From: Symbiodinium natans
Taxonomy: Eukaryota > Sar > Dinophyceae > Suessiales > Symbiodiniaceae
Direction: 5' to 3'
NCBI GenBank assembly: GCA_905221605.1
Contig: CAJNDS010002261.1
Location: 186,001-250,000 of the forward strand
DNA length: 64,000 bases
This document shows, piece by piece, positions 28,101 to 38,540 of this stretch; within the stretch, counting starts at the first letter, position 1; every line of letters starts with the position of its first letter. The translations under genes and the position numbers were made by a program. The notes below the pieces were generated by a model that was not told the DNA's origin, ran no database searches, and saw only the letters and a list, made by a program, of their open reading frames with translations.

Positions 28101-29689
28101 AGGAAGCATCGACGTGAGTGATGCGTACCTCCAAGTCGAACAAGTCGAGCCAACGATAGTGACTGTTGGAGAAGAAGACTTCGAACTAGGATTCACGTTG
28201 CCCGGACAAAGGATTGGTTCAAGCGCATGGTTTGGAAAATTGCAAGGAATCCTTGAAGAATACGGACTGGAGAGACAGTGGACTACCCGCGCTGCTCTTT
28301 CGATTGCCAAAAGATGGAAGAGCGGGAATGATCTTGTTGTCCCATGTGGATGACATGGAAGTATTGTCAATTGGAAAAGATTTCGAGAAGTTGACAAAGT
28401 TCATGAAAGAGAAGAAGCTCAAGTTGAAAAGTTGAAAATTGAAGGTCCAATCGACAAGCGAGGTGGAAAATTTGGATTCTTGAAAAGAAGCGTCGAAGTG
28501 AAGGATGCAAAAGTCGAAGTCGAGATGAACTCAAAGTACATCGAAAAGCTCGAGGAAGTGTTGCAACTGGAGAAGAGCTATGGAAAGAAGGTGCAATGTC
28601 CCGCAGCTGGCAGAAGAGCAATGAGAGAAGCAAAGAATGGCAAGGAAGACTTGAACGCCGAAGAACAGCATATCTTTCGACAAGGAGTCGGAGTATTGTT
28701 GTATCTTGCACCGGACGCAAGAAGATTTGGAGTTGCTAAGGCGTCGGAAAGTATTGGAAAGGACATCAGGAGGTGAAATTGATCCAAGAATGGAGTTATC
28801 CAGGAAGAGTTTCCAGAAACAGTACAACTATGGAAAAGAAGAACCGCGCGATAGAAACATCTACGAACAGCCAAGTTTGATCGAAGTGTGCTCAGATAGC
28901 GACTGGGCAGCTGATCGCGAAAATCGACAATCAGTGAGTTGCGGAATCATATCGCTCAACGGGAATATGATCCATTTCCAGTCGAAACGCCAAAGAAACA
29001 TATCTTTGTCAAGCTGTGAAGCAGAGACAGTGACGTCAACAGGAATTTTATCGGGAGCGATTTTTCTGCGAGAGTTGCTGAAGAGAATTTTGGGCATAGA
29101 ACCCAAACTGAGATTGTTCTCAGATTCAAGTTCATCAAGACAGTTGATCGCAAGAAAAGGATTAGGAAGAGCAAGGCACATGGATGTGAATTTGTTGTGG
29201 GTCCAGAAAGTTCGAGGATTAGAAATCAAAGCAATCAAGGGGACGGAAAATCCTGCGGATCTAGGAACAAAGGCGTTGACGAAAGAGGAAATCAGGAAGT
29301 ACGTGCTGATTCTCGGATACGAAGTCGAAGAAGGAAGTGAAGAAATTCAACCGAAAGCGATGAACGGAAAACCGATTTCGAGTAAGATGGTCAAGAGAAT
29401 TGCTCGAATAGTCACGATGGTGTTGATGTGTGATGTTGGAGAATGCAAAATGGAAGAAACAAACCCAGAAAGAAACACACACTACATCATGATCCTGGTA
29501 GGAGTTGTCTTTAGAGCGTTTGTGTGCATGTTCATTGCCGCAGCGTTTCGGTTTAAGAGAAAGTTGAGAATGCCAAAGCCGAAGTCAGCCATGGTGAAAA
29601 GCGACGATGTTGTGGAAGAAGAAAAGAAGGCTGACGGTGGAGAAGAAGTGGCCGAAGAATCTGGAGGAACATCGGCAAGTGATGGATGA
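25143..29689 (+). pseudogene. Ret-A protease, SAP-like, integrase, RT and RNase H region (many frameshifts)
   Basis: The region resumes Ret-A after the Ret-B insertion. The protease DSGAD Asp is at 25512, but about 25 codons after it are deleted with a frame change. A SAP-like segment lies near 26328-26450. Integrase keeps its zinc site (about 26566-26613) and first two Asp, then loses frame near 26902. A deletion joins just after VAPD to a late integrase motif near 26977, removing the catalytic Glu. RT continues at 27445-28353 with SIDVSDAY, shifts frame near 28275, and has SHVDD near 28342. Another stop is near 28435, and sequence between RT and RNase H is deleted around 28710. RNase H is readable to about 29290 (SDSDWAAD, SSCEAE, DSSSSRQ). 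A hydrophobic span at about 29482-29560 matches the membrane candidate of Ret-B. Confidence 0.88.
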
Positions 29690-31498
29690 GAGGAAAGCAG
29701 ATTTGGAAAGCTTCAAAGCTGGCGGAGAAGAGCGAAGGAAGAGCCAGCTCGAGCGAATTGAAAAGCAAAGAAAGGAAAAGCAAGAGCTGGAAGATGAGTC
29801 GAAAAAGGAAGAAGAACCGGCCAAAGAAGATGGAAAAGAAAAGGAAGCCGAGAGCAGCAGCGAAGAAGGAAGCTCGACTGAGCCGAGCAGCAAAAGCAGC
29901 AGCAGCAGTGAAGACAGCAGCTCAGAGAAGGAAGTTGGTAAAGAAGAGGAGGAAGAAGAGCAAGAAGCCCCGTCCAGCAGCGTGGCAGGAGCCTTCGGCA
30001 CGTTGATAACAGTTGGAAAGCAACTGTTGAGAAGCATCCAAAATGGAATGGACAAGGGGATCATCCACACGATCGGAGAGATCGTAAGTTTGATTTCGAC
30101 AGCGCACGCCGAGGCAGGATGCGAAGTTGATGATTGTGAAGAAATGGTCGTCCAGGAGGGAAGACCAGAGAGTTGATGTTGCGAAAAGTTTCGACGAAGA
30201 CCAAGACTCAGCAAGGGTCTATGAAGAACAGGCCAATGAATGCAAAGGCCAGATGGAAAAGCTTGGAAAACAGTTGAAAGGCATCCAGCAGGCCTATGAT
30301 AAGTGCAGAGAGGAAACGAATGAACTCGAGGAAGGCCTGGCTGACATTGACAAGCAGATCAAGAACTGCAAGAAAGTCGGTCTGTGCTTGGTAAGTTTGA
30401 AGAAGAAGTTGCAGGAGAAAACGGAAGATGGCGAAAGCACACCAGGGCCAAACACGCCAGTGCCAAGCGAAAAGGGCGAGAGCGATGATGATCGAGACAA
30501 GCGAAGGAAAGCCCTGATCGACAGAGTGAGAGAGGAAGCAATCCTTGGCGAGAAGGCGAAAAGCGAAGAAAAGCCAAAGGTCAAAGCTATGCCAAGACCA
30601 AAGGAGAAGGCTTTCCGAAAAAGGGGAAAAGGCCCGAAGAGAAGGAGATGGAAAAGAGGTCAGCCCAACCGAAAGCAGCACCGGAGTTCCTGAAAAAGAA
30701 GTATGTTGAAGAAAAGAAAGTGGTAAAGAGACCTGGAAAGGGCCGAGATCCTACAGGTATGCCACAGGGAACCAGATGCCGACGATGAAAAGTGGATGAA
30801 AGCCACAAGGCCATGATGTGCAAAAGAATGATTGCTGAAGCCATCGCAGCCCAAGGAGGCTTAGGGCACAGCCTCACATGGAATCGTTGGTGCGGAAAAT
30901 GCGCGCAAATTGGAAAAGGATTGCAAGGTGGAACCCACGCGACCATATGCCCCAAAGTCACGAGCAAGGGCGGATGGACATCGCATGCGGAAAGCGAATG
31001 TTGGAATGTGTCGCCAAAGGACAAGCCAGAAAGTGGAGAGAAGGAAAAGAACTGGAAGGATGAGGCAGCGAAGAAAAGGTTCAAGGCCTCAGAGGAAACC
31101 ACAAGGAAGAGAAAAAGTGGAGAACTGGAAGGGCGAGTCGAAGAAGACAATGGCGACGAACTAGAGGAAATGATTGCTGAAGCAAATGAAGAGGCGAAGA
31201 AAAAGATGGAAAGGAAGAAGGCAAAAGAGATAGCAAAGGCAGCAGGCAAGAAGCTCGGTAAGGAGCTAAAGAAGTCTCCGGAAATTTCCTGGACTTCCCA
31301 GAGAAGAGGAAGGAGCGAGAAAAAATAGCGAAAAAGAAGATGATGGACGAAAAGGCTCTCTGGGAAGTGGCGCAAGAGCTAAAGGATCGGCAACTTTGTT
31401 TTGAAAAGAAGGAGAAGAAAGAGAAGAAGAAGGCAGAGCAAAAGAAGGCAAAGAAGGAGGAAAAGAAAGCCAAGAAGGAAAAAAAGGAAAGGAAGTGA
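29690..31498 (+). pseudogene. Ret-A post-RNase H extension (frameshifted)
   Basis: Successive frames (29607-30176, 30127-30693, 30792-31328, then to the stop at 31496-31498) give acidic and Ser-rich sequence, a second hydrophobic or amphipathic stretch near 29985-30110, coiled-coil-like sequence, and a Cys/His cluster (WCGKC then H and C residues, about 30890-31010) comparable to that of Ret-B. The tail is Lys/Glu-rich as in Ret-B. Preservation of the same plan in two diverged copies suggests the extension was under selection. Confidence 0.75.
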
Positions 31499-31914
31499 AT
31501 CGCCTATCTGGAGCGAAAAGGATGAGGAGACCGGAGAATGAGAGTGAACCATTGTGAAGAAGACTAGTTGTCGAAAATACATGAGGTGAGCTTGAAAATT
31601 CGCTGAAGGGATGTTGGGATCAAACCCGATATCCAATGGGCCGAAGAGCCATGAGGGCGTATGCAACAAGACACTTGGAAAATCGCAAAGAAGATGATTG
31701 AAAAGTGTGAGTGAGCTAGGCATCGGCCACACAGCTGTAATTCTCACCGAAGTTTCACACATTTTGCATCGTGTTTCACAAAGACCCTCATGTGTTTGAA
31801 AGTTGTTTTAAGAAGTGAGAGAACGGAGAAATGGCAAACTCATGGGCCGGCCATTTGAAAATGTTTGAAAAAGACCAGACATTCCGAACAATTCGGGAAA
31901 GTCTGGTGAGGGCG
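31499..31914 (+). other. Ret-A 3' untranslated region
   Basis: These 416 bases lie between the last stop codon and the LTR, comparable in length to Ret-B. They end in GTGAGGGCG, the conserved purine-rich site. No coding potential is visible. Confidence 0.7.
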
Positions 31915-32073
31915 TAACAAACATTGTGGTTTCACCACCACTGCGTTGCTTCGCAGGCTCAAAGGTAGGATAGGACAGAACAGTAGAATCCTACCGGCCG
32001 TTGTGAACAAGAGTGCGAGCTGTGTGGTTAAAGGGTTGAGAATTTGAATTGAAATTTCGCCGTAAAACTTTTA
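31915..32073 (+). repeat. Ret-A 3' LTR, about 159 bp
   Basis: It starts TAACAAACATTGTGG and ends GTAAAACTTTTA, sharing both ends and the internal AGGCTCAA with the Ret-B LTR although most of the middle differs. The left LTR of Ret-A was not found, so the limits rest on similarity to Ret-B and on the GAGGGCG motif directly upstream. Confidence 0.8.
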
Positions 32074-35000
32074 AAGACCCTGACCCATGTACTGCTGCCA
32101 CCGGCAGCGGCAAAGCAAAGGCGAAACCTCGTGCAGCTCGTCTCGTTCCGCCCCACAAGGTGACAGCGTCAGCAACTCGCTCGCGCGCCAATAACCAGGG
32201 ATCTGGCAAAGGAGCTGGTGACACCAAGGCTCACCAGCCCTTTCTCCCTTACAGAGGCGCCGCCCTCCAGACGGATGCGTGTGGAGATGCTGTCACAAGC
32301 CAAAGGGGATCTCACCAACCAAGGAAGCCGGACCAACCCCAGAACTTCCTGCGAACTAAATGGCGCCACCTATGACGCTACGCCTTCCCAGGAACTTGTA
32401 TGGTGCTTGTGACGCATTAGCAAATACTTGAACTTTGCACCATGACTCTTCAATGCTACACAACAAGTCAGTGTTACACAGCAAAAACTCTCGATTTAGG
32501 CGAAGATAGGCGCAACACGACATGCGTATCATGGCACAAGAAGCAAAGCGCGCGCAAAGCACTTTCTGGTACCTGAATCCGACTCAGGCGTACTGATCAA
32601 AACGAATATCAGAATCAGAGCTTAAACCAAAGCACTTTGCCGAGGACGCGTTGAGACTTAGGCTTCAGACGTCAATTTGTCAGTCTCTGTTTTCTCAAAC
32701 AGGCTGGCAATGTCTAGCACTGCTGCTGATATGGCACGGCATCAACGCAAAAGTCCAAGTAGTAAAACACTTTCAAGCTATGGAATTTGTTTCTGCGTCT
32801 CAGCGGCTCCTAGGAAAATTAACAGACTTCGCCAGTGCACTCATCTTCATAGCGGATGAACTCTCGATCAGCGTTTGGCATGTTCATAGCATGCTGAAGG
32901 ATGAAGCCGCGCATACTGGACGAGAACTGCAAGCATCATGAGAGCAGTTCATGAAGAAGACCTGTTGGGTCATCATGAGCCCAGGTCGGTCGGATTTCCG
33001 AGAGGATGCGGCGCAGGACCTGGGGGTTGGTGATGTCATGATTTGGCCCGTGCTTGATGTCCCAAAATTTTGCCTGGTAGCCAAGCCGATTCACAGCTTG
33101 GTCACTCCTCCCTCTCCTGAGAAGAGATCCATCACATAGCGCTTTCAGCGGATGCCGCGAAGCGGCCCAGCAGAATTGCCCCAAGGTTTCGCTCGCAAAG
33201 CTGCGCGTGGAGCCGCAGCGGCTGACTCAGGCTCTCCCATGTTTTTGCGAGGCGGACGCTCTTCTCGTACCTCACCACTGCCCACGCCGCTGCACCTCCA
33301 TCAGGCTTCGAAGGTCGCGCGCGACCCATGTCTTCCTGACAACAAGCCAGGTACAGTAATGTACAGTGTTGTTGTAGCAGGTTGTGTCATGCACTTCGGT
33401 TGATGTTGCAGGCTGCGTTCTGCGACCCTTTGGCTGTGTGTGTTCGCCCACTGCGGTCCGATCGCTGTCGGTGGATCGGCCGTCGTTGCATCGTCGTGCT
33501 TGCCTTTACCGCTTCGTTGCTTCAATCCTTCTAGCTGGTGTGGAGTAGTTGACGCCAAGGTACCACGTCGAGGTCGACCACGGAAAGCAAGCTTGTTTCG
33601 TTTTGGTTGATAGCAAGTTAGTGGACACGCTACTTGTTCAAGACCTGCTTCGAAAGGTGTGTGTGCAAAGATTGTCCCCCTGACACGACATGAGCACGGC
33701 GAAGCAGTTTCGAAGGTGGTTGATGCTGGATATGCTGTAAAGTTGAGAGGGACTTGTCATGACGCATAAACTTTCCATAGCCAGGTCTCGGATTTGATAG
33801 AGAAACACAAGGACGAAGTCACTTTTTGCAAAGCTTGGTTTGACAAAGGTCCCGAAAAGTAGACTACCTCATCCTCTTTCCTTGTTTACGTCGCGCGAAC
33901 TACTTCCCAAGCAGTTCTGACTTTTTGTACGTCGCACAAAAAGCAGTCGCAGCAAAGGAAGCGCCGAACTTTTGCAGCCGAACTGGTGTCAGCGACGCTG
34001 CTTCCAATGCGAGTGGATTCTTAGAGCAAACGAAGATTCAATAACCTTTCTGCGCAGAAACTTGTGAATTTGGGGTGCGGGTGGGTTCATGCATGTTGGT
34101 TGTGGACTGAGGCCACTTTTGAAACCCTCGTGCTGTTGTTTGTATCCCTCACCCAAATTTGAACCTTGTAAGAGATGGAGGACGTTTTCAGAACGCAAAG
34201 TTTGTACAGTATGGGCGTCAATGACTGCCGAGGACGTATTCGGTTATGTGTAAAACTATGAACTGACGGCAACTGGTTTATTTGCTTAAGTTACTCATAG
34301 GCATGACTACACGAATACAAAGCTCCTTTGGATTCCATACAAATGCCCAATGTTGGTTGTACGTGCGAGTGACATCCAAATTGTTTTTGCATCGATTGTT
34401 TCTTCTTCTCGACAATGTCCCATGACCGCACATGGCAAGCACGCTGCAACGTCCTTGCTTGACAACCACCACCCATTGTGGGAGGCTATCCAAAAGCATT
34501 CGAAACCCCGCTTCCCGTTTTCTGCTCACACCATGGTTGCAGGCAACATGTTTTTGCACAAGTAGATCCTTTCCAATTTTCTGTTGTTTCAGCCATGATT
34601 TGTGGACATGATAAGCAGATGACACATCCGGCTCCTCGTTAGACGGAGAGCATTACTGTTTCCGTGACATCCTGGGCATTTTCCCTGCAGCCTGCATGCT
34701 TGTAAGCTTGCGTGTCATGTCATCCTGCAGGCATATGAGTGCCAGATAGTCGAAGTCTTACAAGTCTTCCATTTTCCGTTGCCTGAATTCGAAGCCAGAT
34801 GCCTGACGTGAGGCAATCGCAAGCGTTAAGATCTGTCAAGCGAACGTTACTGTCATGGTTAACCGTCAATTGTTTTGGCACTCCAGGTGCTTGCAGGGGC
34901 TTGACAAGTTTCTCGCCAGCAGAAGACGAGTTCGGTGTTTTGTAAACGGTTGCGACGAACACCTAAGTACTGAATAGATATGGATGCTCGTGTGAGTTTC

Positions 35001-36476
35001 CCTTCACACGCACCTGGCCCGTTTGCATTTGCTGCAAGGATGTCGATGCTCTTCCTCCTCTTACACCACGCCGATGCTGCACGCTTTGTTCTTAGATACG
35101 TGGCCGGTGTCTCACCGTGGCATTTGGCTGCAGGGCTTCTGACAATTTCAAGATCATGTTGTGACGATGCACGACCTGCCGCGGAATTCCAAGCCTCCAG
35201 ACATGTGACGACAGCTAGTCTGGGCTTGAAGCATAGGTTTCAAGCATTTCTGCGCTTTTGCGGAGTATGCCCAGGTCCTTCGATGATGTTTGTTGGGATG
35301 GAAGAGGCAGCTCGAAAATGGTCAGAGTACACAAATGGTTGCGTCTCAGGTGCCGAGCTTGGGATTCTCATGCCCAGGGTTTTGCATGTTGGGAAGGGAA
35401 CAGAGTGGATCCCGTGAGAAAGCATTATCATAGCTGCATGCCCGCCTGTTCAAGTGTCGAAAATTTGCAACCTTACCATATCCCTGGCACGGTGCGTTTC
35501 CGAGAAGTCTTCTCATGCTTATCGTGATGCATGGAGCTTCTTCACAACATTTCGGTCGAAGCTTCAAGTTTGGTCCGTTGAGGCTCAATCCATGTGGTTT
35601 TCTAGGATGCAGTGCGCACAAAATAAATCCCGACCATCGAACCATGCGGCCATGAGACTTCAACTTGGCCAGGTTTTGCGTTTTGATATTGGGTTCTTAG
35701 GTTCCGAAACTCAATGGTCGCCAGAGACCCTAAATCTGCGCTGTGTCGGTGAGGAGCTTAGGTTTCTCCTGAAGGTTGAAGGGCTCCGACTGCTCATTTT
35801 TTCTAGTTGGTAGACATTCTTGCAGGAATGTTTAGCGGAAGAGGGATATTGATAAGAAAGGACATCATTTCCAGTCGAGGGCTCCTCCTATTCACGTGCT
35901 GACTCGGTGGAGGAGTGGAAGTACACTGAAGCTGTTCACGCCGGCAGCGGTGGCAGGCACATCGGTGAAATGATGCCAGTTGCACACAGTTGCAAAGTCA
36001 AGACCTGCAGAAGAAGTAGTAGTTGAAGTAGAACAAGCACTAGCAGAGGCGACAGCAGCGAAGAGAGAGTGATAGCAGCGAGTGATAGGCCAGCGAGCAA
36101 GCACGCATGCTGGCGAATTGGTTCGGGCACGTTGTGAAGCGTTCACCTCTAAGATGGTCAGTTTGAAATCAAAGCCACGCAAGAGAGAAGCCTTCTCTTA
36201 AGTCCCAAAATACTTTGGGTCCCAACCGATCAGCTTAGAATGTGGACCAGCAATTCCAAATTTCCTGGTGGACCTGGTTTAGACAGTTTGTGGCCAGCGC
36301 CTAAGAGACAAAACGTATATCCGTATGCATCATTCCAGTGCAGTGAGCAATCCTTGTGACAAGTGCTTGCCTTGTCCAGTTAGACTTCGAGAAGCTATCA
36401 GGGCCACCATTGATCTCGAACCCATTGCAGCAAACGAATATCATCCCTGGATTCTCAAAGTAGTGCAGTTTGTGAG
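32074..36476. other. 4.4 kb with no supportable gene except a methyltransferase fragment
   Basis: Apart from the minus-strand fragment at 32984-33139 I see no domain, LTR or splice-linked open frames. Open frames such as 34980-35417 (145 codons) show no motif and have overlapping competitors. This is probably intergenic or intronic DNA. Confidence 0.5.
32984..33139 (-). pseudogene. Fragment of a DCM-type DNA methyltransferase (frameshifted)
   Basis: Read on the minus strand from about 33139, the sequence gives VMDLFSGEGGVTK, a good match to the SAM-binding motif I of cytosine-C5 methyltransferases (DLFxGxGG). One frame step later it gives AVNRLGYQAKFWDI and HDITNPQVLRRILSEI, as in the region after motif I. 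A one-base loss near 33096 separates the two parts. The catalytic Pro-Cys motif is not readable downstream, so only a relic of about 50 codons can be supported. It could derive from a retroelement or from a host gene exon. Confidence 0.45.
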
Positions 36477-36485
36477 CGAGAGGGA

Positions 36486-36520
<35 letters not shown>

Positions 36521-36541
36521 CGAGAGAGAGAGCGAGAGAGA
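36477..36541 (+). repeat. Imperfect (GA)n microsatellite
   Basis: About 65 bases of GA repeats with a few GGGA and GCGA interruptions. It ends directly at the spliced-leader copy that follows. Confidence 0.95.
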
Positions 36542-36563
36542 GCTGTAGCCATTTTGGCTCAAG
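36542..36563 (+). other. Relict dinoflagellate spliced-leader (DinoSL) sequence
   Basis: All 22 positions of the dinoflagellate spliced leader are present with one mismatch (T instead of C at leader position 3). It ends GCCATTTTGGCTCAAG and is followed by TCTCC, not by GT, so it is not a spliced-leader RNA gene. Genomic leader copies like this are known as traces of trans-spliced mRNAs that were reverse transcribed and re-inserted. The downstream sequence would then be retroposed mRNA, but I recognise no protein in it. Confidence 0.8.
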
Positions 36564-38098
36564 TCTCCGCCGCGGGGTCATTTTGACCTTGCTCTGGACT
36601 CCGGCCCTTTGGACGTCTAGGGGGCTTCCCTGCAGGTCTGGGGGTGGACGTGAGTCTCAGAGGGGGGGCTTGAGTCCTCACACACGGTGCTGCCGTTTAC
36701 CACTCAAAGGCCCCTAAGTAGTGGCACAACTTCCCCGCCTCACCTTTCTCTGCCATAAAGTTGTACTACCTGGTTGAGGGACTACGCGCCTTCAAGAACA
36801 GTACTCAGTTGGACAACATAGTAAGGTCGCTCCTCGGGGGTGTCACCTTGATTACCAAAACCACCAGGACAGCAACAGCGTGACTGCCTTGGCCTTCGGG
36901 GGCATCAGTGTCGACACTGGGAGGTCCAGAATTTCGGGGGTGTCCTTTGAGCAGAGGTAATTTCAGTGCACGTAAGTATTTTAACAAAAGGGGCCCATGT
37001 CCGCTAACCTTACGACTTCTGGGGACAGCCGGCCTGCCGACCTGCAGCAGTGGCGGCATCGACTCCTGCCCATGTACTATAAAGCAAGGGGCTCAACATA
37101 GAGGGCTGAAAAGTTTTCCTGCCAGCCAAATGCAGCCGAAGTCGGCCAAGCCAAGAGAAATGCCAAGGGAGGGCTGAAAACTTTTCCTGTCTGCCAAACG
37201 AAGCGCCAAGCCAAGAGAAATGCCAAGGAAGGCACTGTTTGGACTGTGCAATACGCCAGATAAGGACACGTGCAGGGGGATGATATAGGTGTGTTTGGGG
37301 GCAGTGTCAGTTTGCTTGGGGAGTACGTTGTAAGGGGCTTTAGGGGGCAGGGCCAACTTAGGAAGAGCTGAAGTTAAGTGAGTGTCCTTACCAGGAGATG
37401 CTGCACGTAAACTGGTGTACTACCTTCGCTATTGCTTTTTTCCTGCAGGGACCCGTGATGTGTTGCCTTCGAGCACTCCTGTACAGGTTTGGCCGCAGTA
37501 GTGCAAGTGTTATATAGAGCAGCGTGTGACAACACACTCACAGTGACGACTACAGGGGCAACGGGTTGGTGCACTGGGGCGAGGTGGGGGTGGTTTTTAG
37601 AGGTAGTAAAGCAGAGACGTGAGAGATGCCGTGCTGAACCTTGGGGTAGGTTGTTGTACTTGCAGGGACCATGATGTCTTGGGTTTTGCAGCTGCCTGAC
37701 CGTAGTGTGTGAGCATGCAGAGTAGGGGGGCACTAGTGCAGACACGTGTGAGGCCAGAGAAGAAGATGTGCGGTAAAGCGGGGGCTCCTTCTTGGGTAGC
37801 AGCACCTTTGGCCACGCGGGCCCAATAGAGCAAGTCTCGGACCCTTGTCACTTCCGACCAATGACAGGGCCAGGCATTATGCCTGGATAAGGTACAACCC
37901 CAGGCTCGAGCACTGAGCTGTCCCACGGCCCTAGTGGAGCCCCTACGTTGTAGGGAAGTCCTAGGGCTACGCTTGGATGTTTTCACATTATGTTTTACAG
38001 CGTTTGTGACCCAAGGCTGGTCACGTCGTTTTGTTGCATATGTTCTTCATTTGTCACGCCTTGCTACATGCGGCAAATTGCTTGCACCTACGACAACC
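36564..38098. other. 1.5 kb without a supportable gene, holding a tandem duplication
   Basis: If the relict leader marks a retroposed mRNA, part of this stretch may be its 5' untranslated region. No domain is visible in any frame. A 65-bp tandem duplication is listed separately. Confidence 0.45.
37103..37233 (+). repeat. Tandem duplication of about 65 bp
   Basis: Copies at 37103-37170 and 37171-37233 both start GGGCTGAAAA(G/C)TTTTCCTG and end GCCAAGCCAAGAGAAATGCC followed by AAGG. The second copy is a few bases shorter. Confidence 0.8.
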
Positions 38099-38268
38099 AT
38101 GGAAGCCTCCGCGGAACCAACAGATGGTGCGACCGTGCCCGTGACTACAACTGCGCCGGCTGAAGCAGCAGTCCCTCCTGAAAAGCCGACAGACCAAAGC
38201 TTGGCTGCAATTCCTCCTAAAGAATACATCCCCTGTCCAGACGTCAAAATTATCGAGGAAGCTGCTGG
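38099..38268 (+). pseudogene. Possible host exon split by Ret-C, left part
   Basis: An ATG in good context (ACCATGG) opens a Pro/Ala/Thr-rich then acidic frame that runs up to the Ret-C LTR. If Ret-C plus one target copy is removed, the frame continues without a stop into 41660 (AAG then TFASSAGGIQ) until a GTGAGT that could be a 5' splice site at 41709. The product is unknown and similarity to nothing is claimed. An intron or chance open frame cannot be ruled out over so short a length. Confidence 0.4.
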
Positions 38269-38475
38269 TGTAAAGAGACTGCCAGTCACTTGAACCCTGC
38301 AGCTGCCCAGAAGTTTCCATCAGCCGCATTATCTGCGGCCGTTTGCCACTCAACAGGGTGGGCATGTGAGCTTTATACGGCACGGATCTAAGGAGTGTGA
38401 AAAGGCCTTTCGCCTTTGTAGTGTTCATTGACTTCGTGTGCTTTGAGCAGTGAGATCTACCTTGATCTCTTGATC
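38269..38475 (+). repeat. Ret-C 5' LTR, 207 bp
   Basis: It begins TGTAAAGAGACTGCC and ends CTTGATCTCTTGATC. Compared with 41454-41654 it has six extra bases (TTGAAC) near its start and A for G at two places. The first base pair is canonical TG but the end is not CA. Confidence 0.88.
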
Positions 38476-38476
38476 C

Positions 38477-38488
38477 TGGTAGCGGGGC
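38477..38488 (+). promoter_or_regulatory. Ret-C primer-binding site (initiator tRNA-Met type)
   Basis: TGGTAGCGGGGC starts one base after the left LTR. It shares TGGTAGCGG with the Ret-B primer site, although the LTRs and proteins of the two elements are unrelated, which supports a common initiator-Met primer. Confidence 0.8.
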
Positions 38489-38540
38489 TTGAGACTCCAA
38501 TACCAAAAGGGCGCCCGGTGGCGAGCGCGCGGCAGCTGCA

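Larger units (their letters stand above)
14380..32073 (+). mobile_element. Ret-A: decayed copia-type LTR retrotransposon interrupted by Ret-B
   Basis: Ret-A sequence runs from about 14380 to 15326, is interrupted by Ret-B (15327-25142), and resumes at 25143, ending with an LTR at 31915-32073. Its pieces follow the same order as Ret-B: gag, protease, SAP-like, integrase, RT, RNase H and the long tail. At protein level it is clearly the same family as Ret-B but diverged. The 5' LTR and start of gag are missing. At least eight frame disruptions and three internal deletions make it non-functional. Confidence 0.85.

Noticed and set aside
36542-36563. Spliced-leader RNA gene
   Set aside because: The leader exon is not followed by a GT intron start or an Sm-type site, so it is a relict, not an RNA gene.
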